Assembly: GCA_004123355.1 (NCBI GenBank)
Contig: SCHM01000008.1
Span: 677,501-741,500, forward strand
Source of the DNA: Amphirosellinia nigrospora
Taxonomy: Eukaryota; Ascomycota; Sordariomycetes; Xylariales; Xylariaceae
DNA length: 64,000 nucleotides
Direction: 5' to 3'
This document shows positions 36,683 through 47,903 of the stretch, piece after piece. Positions within the stretch are counted from its first letter, which is position 1. Each line of letters starts with the position of its first letter. The translations under genes were made by a program, and so were the position numbers. Under the pieces are notes generated by a model that made no database searches, was not told the DNA's origin, and was given only the letters and a program-made list of their open reading frames with translations.

Positions 36683-39600
36683 GTCTCCACTATCACGTGT
36701 AGAACGTAAAGGCTTAGCCGACTCATCCTTTTCTACTTACTCCTCGCTCTATTGACTGACTAGGCGACTACGAACACGGAATAAGTCGTTACGAAATGAC
36801 AAATGTTGGCAAGCTTTACAGTATCATCTCACCGAGCACCGTTGCGCATGACTTGTTTGTCTCTTGTACGAAGCCACCCCTTGTGCCTGTCTTCCCGTGA
36901 CCCATCTCATCCGCTCCGACACCCGAATCGGTATCTATGGGACTTACATAAGATGACGACTTGGCAGGAAAATGGAAAGGGGACCCGACTGGCGACGAAA
37001 CGACGTCGTGTCACCGACCAATAGGTACGGCCACACTTTATCCCAGCCTTCGGTCATCTAACGGTCTTGCGCCTAGTTCTATTATGTAGAAATACGCGAA
37101 GATCGACGCCCGGCATCGTATAACACAACGCTTAATACGGTTACTTGTATTGTGTTACGAATTGTGAATCAACTCGACATCATGTTTTGGGCTTAGTTCT
37201 CTTGTGTGATGAGTGTACAGGGCTGTCTCTGATGCCACTGGCATAGGTCGATCCCAGATACATGTTGCGATGTCTGAATCACAGTCACAGTCATCGTGTT
37301 TCTTGTGTCTGTCCCAATCTACTTGCCAAAGGGCTTGGTGACCTGTTTCACATCTTTTGAGACACTGGGCGAAGCCTATCGAGGCTATGCTACGGTGTCC
37401 AGCATACATCCTTGCTCCCGTGTACCGTTTGCTTCGATGTACGTTCTCGAATACAACATATTACGTGGCATCTATCGGATCCGATACTAGTTTCTTGCGA
37501 GTCAAGTACGTTTTACTGACCCTTCAATTACGGTTATCATATTTAGAAGAGATAGGATCGACCGTGCATAGGGGATACATACTTTTACTCACCGATGAAT
37601 TATGTTTATGGAAGCTGACATTCGTCATAGCTAGCCTTTGATTTCATCGACGGGCCATGTCATGATAACTCGGGGAAACGGTTGCCGCCCCAAGCGACCG
37701 AATGCCTTGCCTTGCTTCTCCAACCCGCCATGTCAATCCCTACTAGCTCGACACCGTCGACGGCTACCCAGGCGGTGTATGCCACGGGTCGACGACGACG
37801 GCTTGCATCTCAACCCTCAAAAATTTCACGGGCATCCCGATGAAAATACTAGGGAAGGGGAAGAAGACCAGGATGGATATTCCACATGGAGAGTGACAGT
37901 CAGAGATCCGCGCCTGCTGACTACCTACATACCATTCGTTGTATGTTGGAAAACTAGCTGGGAGGCTTAGTTAGGTATAGAGTCCACCTAGCTAAGTATG
38001 TAGGTAGGTAGGAGAGGTGGTATAAGCTTATCTCATCTTTTGTCTTGTCACGACTTTTCTGGGAGACGCAAGGGATGGAGGAAAGGGGACGAATGGGAAA
38101 ATTAACTGGGGTATGGGCTGAACCAACCGCAATGCCGGAATTTTGGTCATTATTCTGGTCCTGATGCCGGTCGCTCCGTAGGTTTTTGTCTTGTCAATCC
38201 CTCCTCATCTTGTTTCGTTGCTCATCCATGTTTGTTCATGTTTGGGTACTTGAGGTATGTGATGTCGGTGTCATCAATTCGCTATACTATGTACTGACCT
38301 GGCCTGAACTGCCTGATCTGACCTGACTTGAATAGGCAACCCCACTTCTAACCTACACTACCGAGTTCGGTTTGTTTTGTTGTCTGGCTCTGTATTATGT
38401 CCTGGTGTTGTGGGTGGATATAGAAACATGTGCTGTCCAATACCGACGCCTCGGTAAAAAGGTGAGGTTGCATTTGATTACCACCATCTCGACAACTAGT
38501 TGCGCGCTTGCATCGTCATGCTCTTTCTTTTCCGCCTTCCTCACCGTTCTTTTCTTTCTATGCAGTTTCCCCTTTTTGCACTTTACCCCCATTTGTGGGC
38601 TGTACCGTTGCGGTATTGCGAGCAAGGTAGGCAAGCCGGTAGGTCAGCCGGCAGGCAGAGGTTCGTCTGTCTATCTGGCTTTAACTTGGGTTCTGCCTCT
38701 GGCTCGGCTTGGGACGGATTCTTCGGTCCCGGATGTTCGCTCCCGACTGAATATGAGTAAATGGACTGATGCATGCATGCATCATGTATTGACTAGTGAA
38801 CCGGCTGAGCTTTGGTTTGTTTTACTTTTCCTTGCTGTCACTTTAGCGCCGTCGTGATGCAGCGTTTTCTGTGCCTCCTGTATGCTTCGCATGGGAATTT
38901 ACAGTCGAGGGCTGGACGTGTGCCTTCTAAGGTTAGGTTGAACTACTGTACTGGAAAGGAGTCAGTTGATTCATTCGCCTTTGCTGCTGTACACACCGAA
39001 GCTGGATACTCTGAATACCTTGCCTGGATATGTGCCCTTACCCTCGGATGCCCCTTGAGATGGAGAAAATAGGGTTCTGTGCCGCAGAGATGTAAGAACG
39101 TCGTGATATGTTCGAAACACGTGTGTCGGTACTGTAATTTTCTGTTTGGCCCCTTTCTATCGATCTGTCCATCTATCTATCTACCGGTTCGTCTGTTCTT
39201 TCCGACCTGCATCGTCTACTGTTCGGATACTGCTTATACTTGGTATACTGTATAAGCCCTCTATCTCACATATCTACGTCTCAAACCTTACCTTATTTTG
39301 AAACCTACACTACGATACAAACACGTACAGCCAATCTACGAACCAACTCCAATCCCCGGAGTAGCAAAGAATAGATAGACACTAACACCTTTCCATACTT
39401 CCATCCATACATAGAACACAGCCCAAGTAAGTCAATGCAGTAAGCGTGGTACCTACGTTAGCTCATTCCATCAACTCTGCTGCATGCAGGAGTATACGTC
39501 TTTCTGTCCAGGTATCTCGAAATAACTACGTTACGTACGTATAAACACATATGCTGAGGTATTAGCAGGCAAAGTCAGGGGAGAGATCGAATTAAAACTT

Positions 39601-39831
39601 AGCGCAGTGACAGGTGCCGCAACTCCACGTGGGCATGCATGTATGTATGTATGCATGTCATAGCACCTCGACCAGCGCGTCGGGGTTCTAAGAATAGGAA
39701 TAAGGATTTTCGGCTGGGTTTTCCAGCCCTCGCTTTTGCGTCTTTTTGATTTGCTGATGGAGGGCCGAGTGGTTTGTCTCGGTACTGTACCACTCTGACG
39801 GGTTTTCTGGCGGGTTCCAGTCTTGCGGGGT

Positions 39832-39849
39832 GTAGGTAGGTAGGTAGGT
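39832..39849. repeat. (GTAG)n microsatellite
   Basis: Four GTAG units in a row; of the same base composition as the TACCTAGGTA family seen across the window. Confidence 0.85.
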
Positions 39850-41113
39850 TGGTCCTCGTGGCTTGTGGTCTGTGTATAGAGGTATTACTAGTATTGAATG
39901 CTCAAGAGCTTCACACTGAACATTTGCATACGCGTATAACTATTTTCCTCGCTGACTATATCGTACCTCCCCAGGTCTTCTTAATCCCGATCCAGTCTAA
40001 TTCTCCCTGAATCTCTGATGACGGAAAACCAAGCCCCTTAATGCCCGGTCCACATCAAGTGAGAGTATCGGTATAAACAAACATCTCAGAACATGCATAG
40101 AAAATAAGAATAAGCATGCATCTCACAAGAACCAAACATGACCAGGATATAAAACGCACATAATCAATTCCACACTCACCCACACGTGGCGTGGCATGGT
40201 GCTGCAAGGATCTGCAATGTAACAGAACCCTTCTAGAAAACGTATAGCCGCATAAAAAAGAGAGAAACTTGGTAACGAACCTCGATCTGAAGGAGAAGAC
40301 AGGGTTGTCGGCGCCGAACATTTTGCATAGAGCATATGATGTGATGGATGCACAGGGCAGGGCAGGACACGTCAAAGCCAGCTTGCGGTTGCATTGTTGA
40401 TCTTACATACATACACATAAATAAATACACTCACTACATATACATTATTACGTATGGACATAGAAAGCATTACATTGCTTGATCAGAGTACAGATTCGGC
40501 ACGGCAGAGCAGACGCGGATAAATCCGTTGCCTTAGCATTAAACGGGTTTCAACTTATTTCATCTGAAAGACGTGTCGAAAATGACCTGAGAGGCTATGC
40601 TATGCTGTGTATGAACGTATACATACCATGCAAGCGTGATTCTCCCAAACGTAGTGCCAAAACTCATGAAGCGATGATGCAAATCCCCTCTGCCTCCTGT
40701 ATCCCTGTCTGTTTACCTGTCTTTACCTTTTGCGCTGTCCCTATTACCTCGCATTCGCGGAAACGCCCCGTGCCCCTCAAAAATCAAAATTACGGTGCAC
40801 TAAATGACCCGAACCCTCCATGGTTTTCACCTTGGTTGTTTGCAGTAATCGTACCATTAAGCAGTGGGCATTTGCTATGTGTCATAGCTATGTTAGCACA
40901 GTCCGACACCTAGGATGTGATGATGTAAAATGAGACATGTAGGGGGAAATGGAAGAGATGAGGTAGATGGGATAGAAAAGGTGCTTTAAATCATTCACTT
41001 CATGACGGCTGGCCTATGAATCTGGCTCGTTTGGCCAGGTATGTCTGGTATGATGTGGATATAAGGAAAAAGGGGTATGAAGCCCGGCTTGGGCGGAGAG
41101 TTATTTGCTCTCT

Positions 41114-44100
41114 TCACGGAAGAGTAGGGCTCGAGGAGCCAAGAACGGAATGACAGTGGTGCCAGTACCTCTTATTTGTTTTAATATGTCCCACTTGCCC
41201 ACAGTTTGCGCACTTCCGAGTCGTGCCTCCTGACGTCTTATCGCCAGAAGCGTCGGGAGATGCGGCATTATTCCCGTGTCCGTTTACGGTCACGCTCTTC
41301 TTCTTGCCCTTGCCTTGCTTTTCGCGCACTTGACGTCGATCTTGGTTCTTCAATAGGCGTGACAACTCCTTCTCAACACTAGTTTGATGTTAGTATACTC
41401 GAGCTTATGGTTCGCCTCTGGGTCCCGATATGGACCGAACGATGAGGGACACTTACAGCTTAACCTTATCACGGTTGTCGTCTGCATCCGCAGTAGGTAT
41501 AATGCTGTAGACACTACCCGACATATTAGTTTGCGTTCCTGTCAGTTACTGTCATAGCATATGTTAACTTACTCTCTGTCCTTTTCGGTAAGGACGGATC
41601 TCTGTTTCATGTAGTTTCGTATAACTAGGGATCCTCCAGGATAACCACATCTGATGTTACCTCGCCGCTGGGGAGCGTCTTCTTTCTCGTAATTCTGAGT
41701 TTACGTTTGCCATTGCGACTAGCTGCGCTGAAACGACTGAATTGACTTCTTCCGTCGTCGACTGGGGCGGGGGTAGCTTCGGCATGTCTCTGGTTGAAGC
41801 GATCGTCTTCGTTGGCCGTATCTAGAACGTCAGCGTCTTCGTGGGTAGTGTTATCACTGAGTGTGGTCCGCTGTCGCTCCCAAATGTCACGGATGGCGGC
41901 GTTGTACATGTCTTGTTGTTTCTTTACGTTGTAAGAATGTCCTCCGTTAGCCTTGCGCTCACGCTCAATGGCGTCTGCTGATGTCGCTAGTGGACCTTGT
42001 ACAGCATTGATGTAGCCACCTTTCATAGATGTCTTGATGAAACTGAAACCCAAACCGTGACCAGTAGGATCACCCTCTCCATGCAGTGCGACCATTGCCT
42101 TGCCAGCACTGGCATCGAGAAAGTTCTTCGAGATTCGCCAAGGTGCTAGCTGAACGACGAGAGGTTCATCGACACCGTCTTCGTCGTCCTCTTTGCCCTT
42201 GGGATCGAACCCGGCATTCTCCATCAACTGTTGACCAACCTGCATGGCTTCGACTAAGCATACATCCTCAGGCTTGATCATAGCCCGGATAGCAGCTTCA
42301 TCCATCATCACCTCGCTCTCCTTTAGATGCCAAGTCTTTGTTTCCTTGCTATAATCAAGGAATTCCTTCAACTTCTGTCGATTCTGCGGATCTTCCTTCT
42401 CAAAGACATGAGGTGTAATCTCTTTGAGAGAGACATCCTGCGTCTCCTTCTGCTTCATCATTCGAAATGCAATCATCTTCAGCCTATTCTTCGATGTGTT
42501 CGTAACTTTCCTAGCATGAGGTCCAGGAATTTCCATCGAAGGGAAAGCTTGGCCGACAGTGTATACATGGTCGATATTACGGAGGAACCACTTAGGACCG
42601 TCCGAAGCATTGGTGGCGTGTCCCAGGAGGAAATCGTTGGGGCGTGGCTCGTGTTTGAAAATGGGTGCACGATACATCTCGTTGTGGAGAGTGGGCACGG
42701 TCTCGCCAGGATCGACAGTACCAAAGATGCTAAATGGTGATCTATCTTCGGGAAGGAGGGGATGTGTCTCGCCAATATCAAGCTTCGGTATCTTTTCCTC
42801 GTCGCCCCGTTCCTTACGACGATAGTAGTTGATGACACGGTTGCCCATACCAAAGTTAGACAGCACGGTGGGGAACTGTTCACTGTATTCGAAGAGCACA
42901 GCAGTGGAATTGTCATTGAGACTGAGGTCCTTGGTCGTTTTGAAAACCTCTTGAGTACTCCGACCTTTGATATCCTTTCTCCTAACCTTGCCAGGTTTTC
43001 GGACGCCGACGTTGGCCTTCACAACCTTGTCCACGTCGAACTTTCTGCGATGGAACTCCCAAGGCTGCCCATCTAACTTTGTACGGTAGAAGGGGAACGT
43101 TAATTTCAGGGCGGGCAAACTATGCTCGACACCAACGCTAGACAAAGTGGCTCGGACCTTGTTCTTGTGGTTATTCTTCAACGCATCGTAGGCATCATCG
43201 TTGGAGATGTTGAAATGACGCATAACATCTCTACGGAGTTGACCGCTGGCCATGCGCTTGGTCTTTCTCCTCTAGTTCTGACGTTTCGAAGGTCGTGCGG
43301 TTTGTACGTCTTCGAGTAGTAGATACGGGTCACCGGGATCAAGACGTACGCGTTTGCTAGATAGTCGTGTAGCTCCCTCGAAATCATCGATGCCCCAAGT
43401 TCATAGATGAAATATCGGGAAGGCCGGGTTCATACTTTGGTCGTTTCGCCTTAGGTTGCGACTGCAGGAACTCCGATCCCAGTCATCCATCTCGTCGTCA
43501 TCATCATCGCCGTTTGTGGCCGTCACATTTGCGGATGGTGGTTGGAGGTTAGCAAGAGAGCCCAATCTTCGCATATCGTCGATATTTCATCGAGAGTAAA
43601 TCTCCTACGAGCTCATCGTCATCCGAGTCGGATAAGCCATCCTCTGGGTCGCGAGAACTGCGCGCCGAAGCGGCTGGCCCAATCGTCGACGTCGTGATAG
43701 GTGGCGCGCTGGTTGGATGCACTAAGAACATTGTCCGGATGCGAAAAAGCTTAGAACAGTCGGCATCGAGTTCCAGTTCCAGCTTGGTGGGCACGAACTC
43801 AGGGGTCCTTATCTTTATTTGTAGGTTCTTGTATAAAAACTCAGCAGGCCACTCGGGCAACAGTTTGTTGAAATGAAGTATCTTGTGCTCAGCAAAATGA
43901 GGGAACTTCTCGCGTAGCAAATCTTCAGTGCTCTGTAGGGGCTTCTGCATTCCTTCGTTGGTCTGGCCAATCCATTTGTCGATAGATACGCTGTATTGCG
44001 GGAAGTTCAGTTTCCAACGCTCTTCAAAGGTCATGTTTTGCCAATCCTCGTCCGTCACCTCGCGTGCCATATCGACATCTCCATCATGTTCATTCTCATT

Positions 44101-44679
44101 TTCGTTCCCTGCCTCAGCTTTTCCATTTGATGGTATGCCTGTGGTTGGTTCCTTTTCAGTGTGGTTGTGGTATTCGCCGGAGCAGTAGTAGCGGCAGCAT
44201 CAATATCTTCGTCGGAGGAGACGAGGGTAGAAAGTCGTTGTCGCCTTCGAGGCCGCCACCAAATAAGTCATCCAGATGATCAGTATCATTCGTGCCTTCG
44301 TCTTCGGTTAAGCCTGGGGGATGAGAGGCTCCAGAATCTGGGAGGGCGTCGATGATGGATCCGGAATCGCTGGCTAGGTCATCGTCGCTCATATCCTCAA
44401 AATCGATGGCATTGTCGGCTTTGCCTGCCTGATCAATAACCTTGTCGCCAAAGTGTGTAGGTCGAGACCATTTTTCTGTGAGCCTCTCGGATCCTCGTTG
44501 AACATCATCTTCATGTCCTCCTCATCCCGGCGCTCCTGCTCGGCCCAGTCGATGTCCTCAAAGGAGGACACATTGTGGTCTTCCATGGCTTCTTCCTTGA
44601 TGATAGGACTGGAGATGTTGTGTATGCCGTTGGGGGTGCCGGGCGCGGCGGGTTGAGCCAGCTGCAGAGGACCATCCAT
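41114..44679 (-). CDS. taf1: TFIID subunit TAF1 (TBP-associated factor 1)
   Basis: Largest TFIID subunit, scaffold of RNA polymerase II initiation in the nucleus. From the start at 44679 (MDGPLQLAQPAAPG) comes an acidic N-terminus with SSFEDIDWAEQERRDEEDMK, compatible with a TBP-binding TAND region. A conserved block follows: NMTFEERWKLNFPQYSVSID and FPHFAEHKILHFNKLLPEWP (about 44030-43840). The large exon 43253-41625 is the DUF3591 core: GRSTQEVFKTTKDLSLNDNS, FSIFGTVDPGETVPTLHNEM, LLGHATNASDGPKWFLRNID, LAPWRISKNFLDASAGKAMV and GHGLGFSFIKTSMKGGYINA. Short exons lead to a zinc-knuckle start, CANCGQVGHIKTNK, at the C-terminus. Fungal TAF1 lacks the animal bromodomains, and none is seen. Frame changes near 44390, 43270 and 41628 fit single missing bases. 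The final cysteine of the knuckle is not evident in the frame that ends at 41114. Confidence 0.92.
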
Positions 44680-46336
44680 AGTGGGGTACGCGACTTGGTT
44701 CAGCGGGGAGATGATGCAGGTAATGGACTTGGTAACAAGGTTGTGGAGGCTGGTCTATTAGATGTTTCAAGGTGTCGGATCCCCTAGGGACTCGCTTGCA
44801 CGAGGGTGTTGGGTGGTCGTCCCATCGCAGAATGAGAGGGGATAGAACGGCGACGACGGCGACGGCAGCGCAGCAGGAAGTGCGACGTGGCGATTTCGCT
44901 CGATAGGCGTATAGTTTAGGTGAGAATCTATTATACACCCGTCGAAGTTCGTCGGCGCGGGTGCGAAATGCGATGACGATGGTTCACGCTTCGTGGGGAT
45001 AGAGACGTGTTAGGAGGATGGAACGGAACGGGTCGAGTTCACGAATGGAGATGCCAAGAAATGATGTGGTGGAGAGGCAACAGCGGGAGAAGTTGGGGCT
45101 AAGGTAAACTCCGATGACCTCCGTCACTGCTCCCGGTGTGAACCTAGCACTTTGGTACGTACATGTACGGTTGACCCAGCACTGATAGAATGTCTCTGCC
45201 TGGGGATTTGATATGTTTAGAGGTTGTAGAGTATGGGAATGTATAGGTAATGATGAGACAGACAAGAGTTGATAATCCAAGGTTTGGGTTTTTGTCGCGC
45301 AACAAGAAGAATGATGCCAAAGGTTGAGATGTAGATGTACCTATTGACAAGTACTGTGGGTACCACTGGCTGTCACATGACCCACATGAGGTCTGGGACA
45401 GCTCCTTATGTCAAGGTACTATGTACCTACCTCGGTGAGATGCCTGTCTGTAAAGAATGGCATGCAACAGCTGCAAAATGGTAGTTCCATGCTGGAGAGA
45501 CGCGAATAACTAACTACCTAGGTAGCTATCTTTAGGTAAGGGACATTTACTCGGCACAACTCTATAGAAGATGACTGTAATTCTGGTTAGGTGACATCTA
45601 CATAAATAGTACAATGTCCAATACTGCGAGTTTATAACTCGTCAAATTAGGCTGAGATCTCTTACTCTTTGCTCTCCGGATGTCACAGCTCAATGATTAA
45701 AGTCGCCAATTCTACCTGGGGGAGGAAATGTGGCTTCACGGATAAAGCTGGCACTGTCACTGAAGACCGCCGCGACGCTTTGTGAGTTCTAGGCTTCGTG
45801 ATGACATATGACTGGGGGTAGGAAGCTTTATGGTTATCTATAAGTAATTGGACGACTAACAAGAACCCATGGTAAGAGACGAAGGTGGTAGACGAGTGCT
45901 CCCACGCCTTATTGACAGGTGACTTATTGTAACTCGTCTGAGCGTCGACTCGAGCACTTTCGTTAGTACTTATGATTGTTGGTGCAAGTAGTGACCCGAG
46001 TAGCATCGGATCATAGATCAAAATGTTGGAGACTTGGGTGTTAGCATGATTAGTAAATAAATCATTGACGTATGGAATTTTGGTATGAGCCTATAAGGTC
46101 CGTATATGGTACAATTGATGCTACCCCAAACGACCCAATTTCTGGTGCCCGACCTAGAGCATCATTCATGTACAGCATCAGTGCCGATACTGTCGTGTTT
46201 CTCCACCACCCTCTTCCTTCCTTCGAGTGCCATGTCAGGTGTCGCAGCCATTCGGACTAACCGAAGCCGCGCCATCACTAACTAATACACAGGCTATGTA
46301 TCACGGTGCTTTCTATGTTGTGGTTCGGGAAATCGT
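44680..46336. other. intergenic, upstream of TAF1
   Basis: 1.66 kb between the TAF1 start and the Sec61 beta stop. One TACCTAGGTA palindrome at 45515-45524. No protein-like frame was found. The region should include the TAF1 promoter and the Sec61 beta 3' end. Confidence 0.45.
45515..45524. repeat. TACCTAGGTA palindrome
   Basis: Exact copy, followed within 20 bp by a related TTTAGGTAAGG. Confidence 0.85.
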
Positions 46337-47004
46337 CTAGCTGGAGAATTTCCGGGTGATCTTGGCGATGACTATCGAGCGAATTAGTTCCTGTTGCATC
46401 ACCGCCGCATCAGATGGCGCAGAAATAACGTACTGTGTAAGGCGACAACACTGAAGATGAAGACTAGAGATAGAACCAAGACGACGACGGGGTCTACCTT
46501 CAAGCCGGGGGATTCGTCGGTGTAGAGTCCTGAACAAACGTTAACCCTTGTCTTTTCATAACACTCGGATACGACTATTGCACGTACTTAACATGGTGCT
46601 GCTACTACCACCAGCACCGGCGGCTCTTGTGCTGCTGGGTCGCACATTGGCAATCTTCTCCTTCTGGTCGGCCGCAGCTCGTCGTCGGATGGCAGTTCGG
46701 GGACCTCCCGGGGGAGCAGGAGACAGAGGACGTCCGGTGCTCGCGCCTGTGGCGGCGGGCGAGTTGACGGGAGAGGCGGCGCGGGGAGAAGACTAGATGA
46801 ACGACATGACGTTAGATATATTTGGGTAGATTGGCGAAATCTTGCAATTAGGCTGTTGATATGAACGAAGTAGTGCTTGTATGGTCTATGGAATGGCGTG
46901 CAGTGCCGTGGTTGTCACGAAGGTTCTTTGCGACACGGCTAGACTCCTAGACTCCTAGACTCGAAACTGCGAAACTGCGAAACGATGGGGGGATAACGTA
47001 CCAT
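46337..47004 (-). CDS. sbh1: Sec61 translocon beta subunit, four exons
   Basis: Tail-anchored subunit of the ER protein-conducting channel. Exon 1 appears to hold only the ATG (47004-47002), directly followed by GTACGT. Intron 1 is 47001-46793, ending CTAG. Exon 2 (46792-46588) gives SSPRAASPVNSPAATGAS, then GGPRTAIRRRAAADQKEKIA and SSTRAAGAGGSSSTML. Intron 2 (46587-46530) precedes exon 3 (46529-46434): RLYTDESPGLKVDPVVVLVL and SLVFIFSVVALH. Intron 3 (46433-46372) precedes exon 4 (46371-46337), AKITRKFSS and stop. Coding length sums to 339 nt, 112 codons plus stop, with no frame break. The single membrane helix (DPVVVLVLSLVFIFSVVALH) and basic tail match the family. The alternative ATG near 46806 runs into a stop after three codons, which supports the one-codon first exon. 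Divergent from the nicotinate phosphoribosyltransferase gene. Confidence 0.93.
46941..46983. repeat. two adjacent 8-bp tandem repeats in Sec61 beta intron 1
   Basis: agactcct is present twice plus a partial third unit (46941-46962), directly followed by gaaactgc twice plus a partial third (46963-46983). Both arrays have the same 8-bp period though the units differ. Confidence 0.9.
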
Positions 47005-47903
47005 TTTGAAAGAAAAGGAGATGATGGAAAGAGAGGAATTGAGGTGTAGGAAACGCCCTGAAAAACAGCGAAAGTTTTGGTGATATCGAAGAGAAAGTAG
47101 GGCAGGTCACTCGTGTAGTATGGTGGTGTTGACAAGATAGGGACCTGGAACTGGATCGACTCGTTAAAGCTGTCTCCAAATAATCAGCCAATTCAAGCTG
47201 TCGTGTCAATTGAGGCCACGATTTGGGATTCGACGCCAGAAAAAGTGGGCCATGTCAATTGAGGCGTGGAAGATGAGTTTTGCCGATGTCCGAGACGGAT
47301 GCCCCACCTGCACCAGGTACCTAAGTACCTACCTAAGGTACCTAGGTAGTTGCAGGTTAGCGTGGGGTCCTATCGATAACGCATGCAGACCCGACCTGGC
47401 CTGGGTGATGCAACACAACGCGTCCGGAATACCCCGCTATTACGAAAGAGACGCCATCTCGGGTCAAATTCCCTTGTGATGGTTTGATGGCGGAAGCCAT
47501 GTGGGGGGCCGAGGGAGTTTATCACTGGTACAGTACGTACAGTAAATGCTCAACTCACCTTTTGCGACAGCTTACCAAGACACGGCTCAACTCAAATGAA
47601 GCAAAACACATGAAGCAAGGCGAGAGCAAGAGGAACATGAGATATGATAAATCAAACTTACCGAACCTAATTGAACAATCATCAACTTTGGAAGTCTAAT
47701 ATACTCACTCTTGTTCTCTTCTCCCTCTTCCTCTCCTTCGCCCTCTCATGTGATTGCGCCCCGGTCTGTTTGACTAACATTTCACGAGCATTTGAAAGTG
47801 CAACATCCCGCTCTCAGCCTTGTCGACTACTTATCGCCTCTCTATAACACAACACAACAACGCAACAACACAACAATCTTACTCTGCTCTCAAGACCAAA
47901 AAT
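47005..47903. promoter_or_regulatory. bidirectional promoter region of Sec61 beta and NAPRTase
   Basis: About 900 bp between two divergent start codons. It holds one exact TACCTAGGTA (47339-47348) inside a cluster of GGTACC/CCTAAG variants at 47315-47350, and pyrimidine-rich leader sequence on the plus strand at about 47705-47760. No gene lies inside. Confidence 0.45.
47315..47350. repeat. cluster of TACCTAGGTA-like palindromes
   Basis: About 35 bp made of GGTACCT, AAGTACCT, ACCTAAGGTACC and TACCTAGGTAG units, with the perfect palindrome at 47339-47348. It is the densest cluster of this motif family in the window and lies between two divergent housekeeping genes. Confidence 0.85.

Larger units (their letters stand above)
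31485..41113. other. 9.6-kb gene-free stretch upstream of rlmA
   Basis: The longest interval without a supported gene. Near rlmA (31.5-33.2 kb) the minus strand is pyrimidine-rich, as expected for a long promoter or leader. Elsewhere there are simple repeats (32527-32586, 32697-32734, 34044-34061, 34460-34497, 39832-39849) and four exact TACCTAGGTA palindromes (33235, 33731, 33997, 36673). Frames such as 34120-34708, 38372-38857 and 40479-40913 are dominated by simple sequence or have no recognisable motif. No tRNA, 5S or other RNA gene was recognised. A long non-coding RNA or a large promoter could be here but is not shown by the sequence. Confidence 0.5.
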
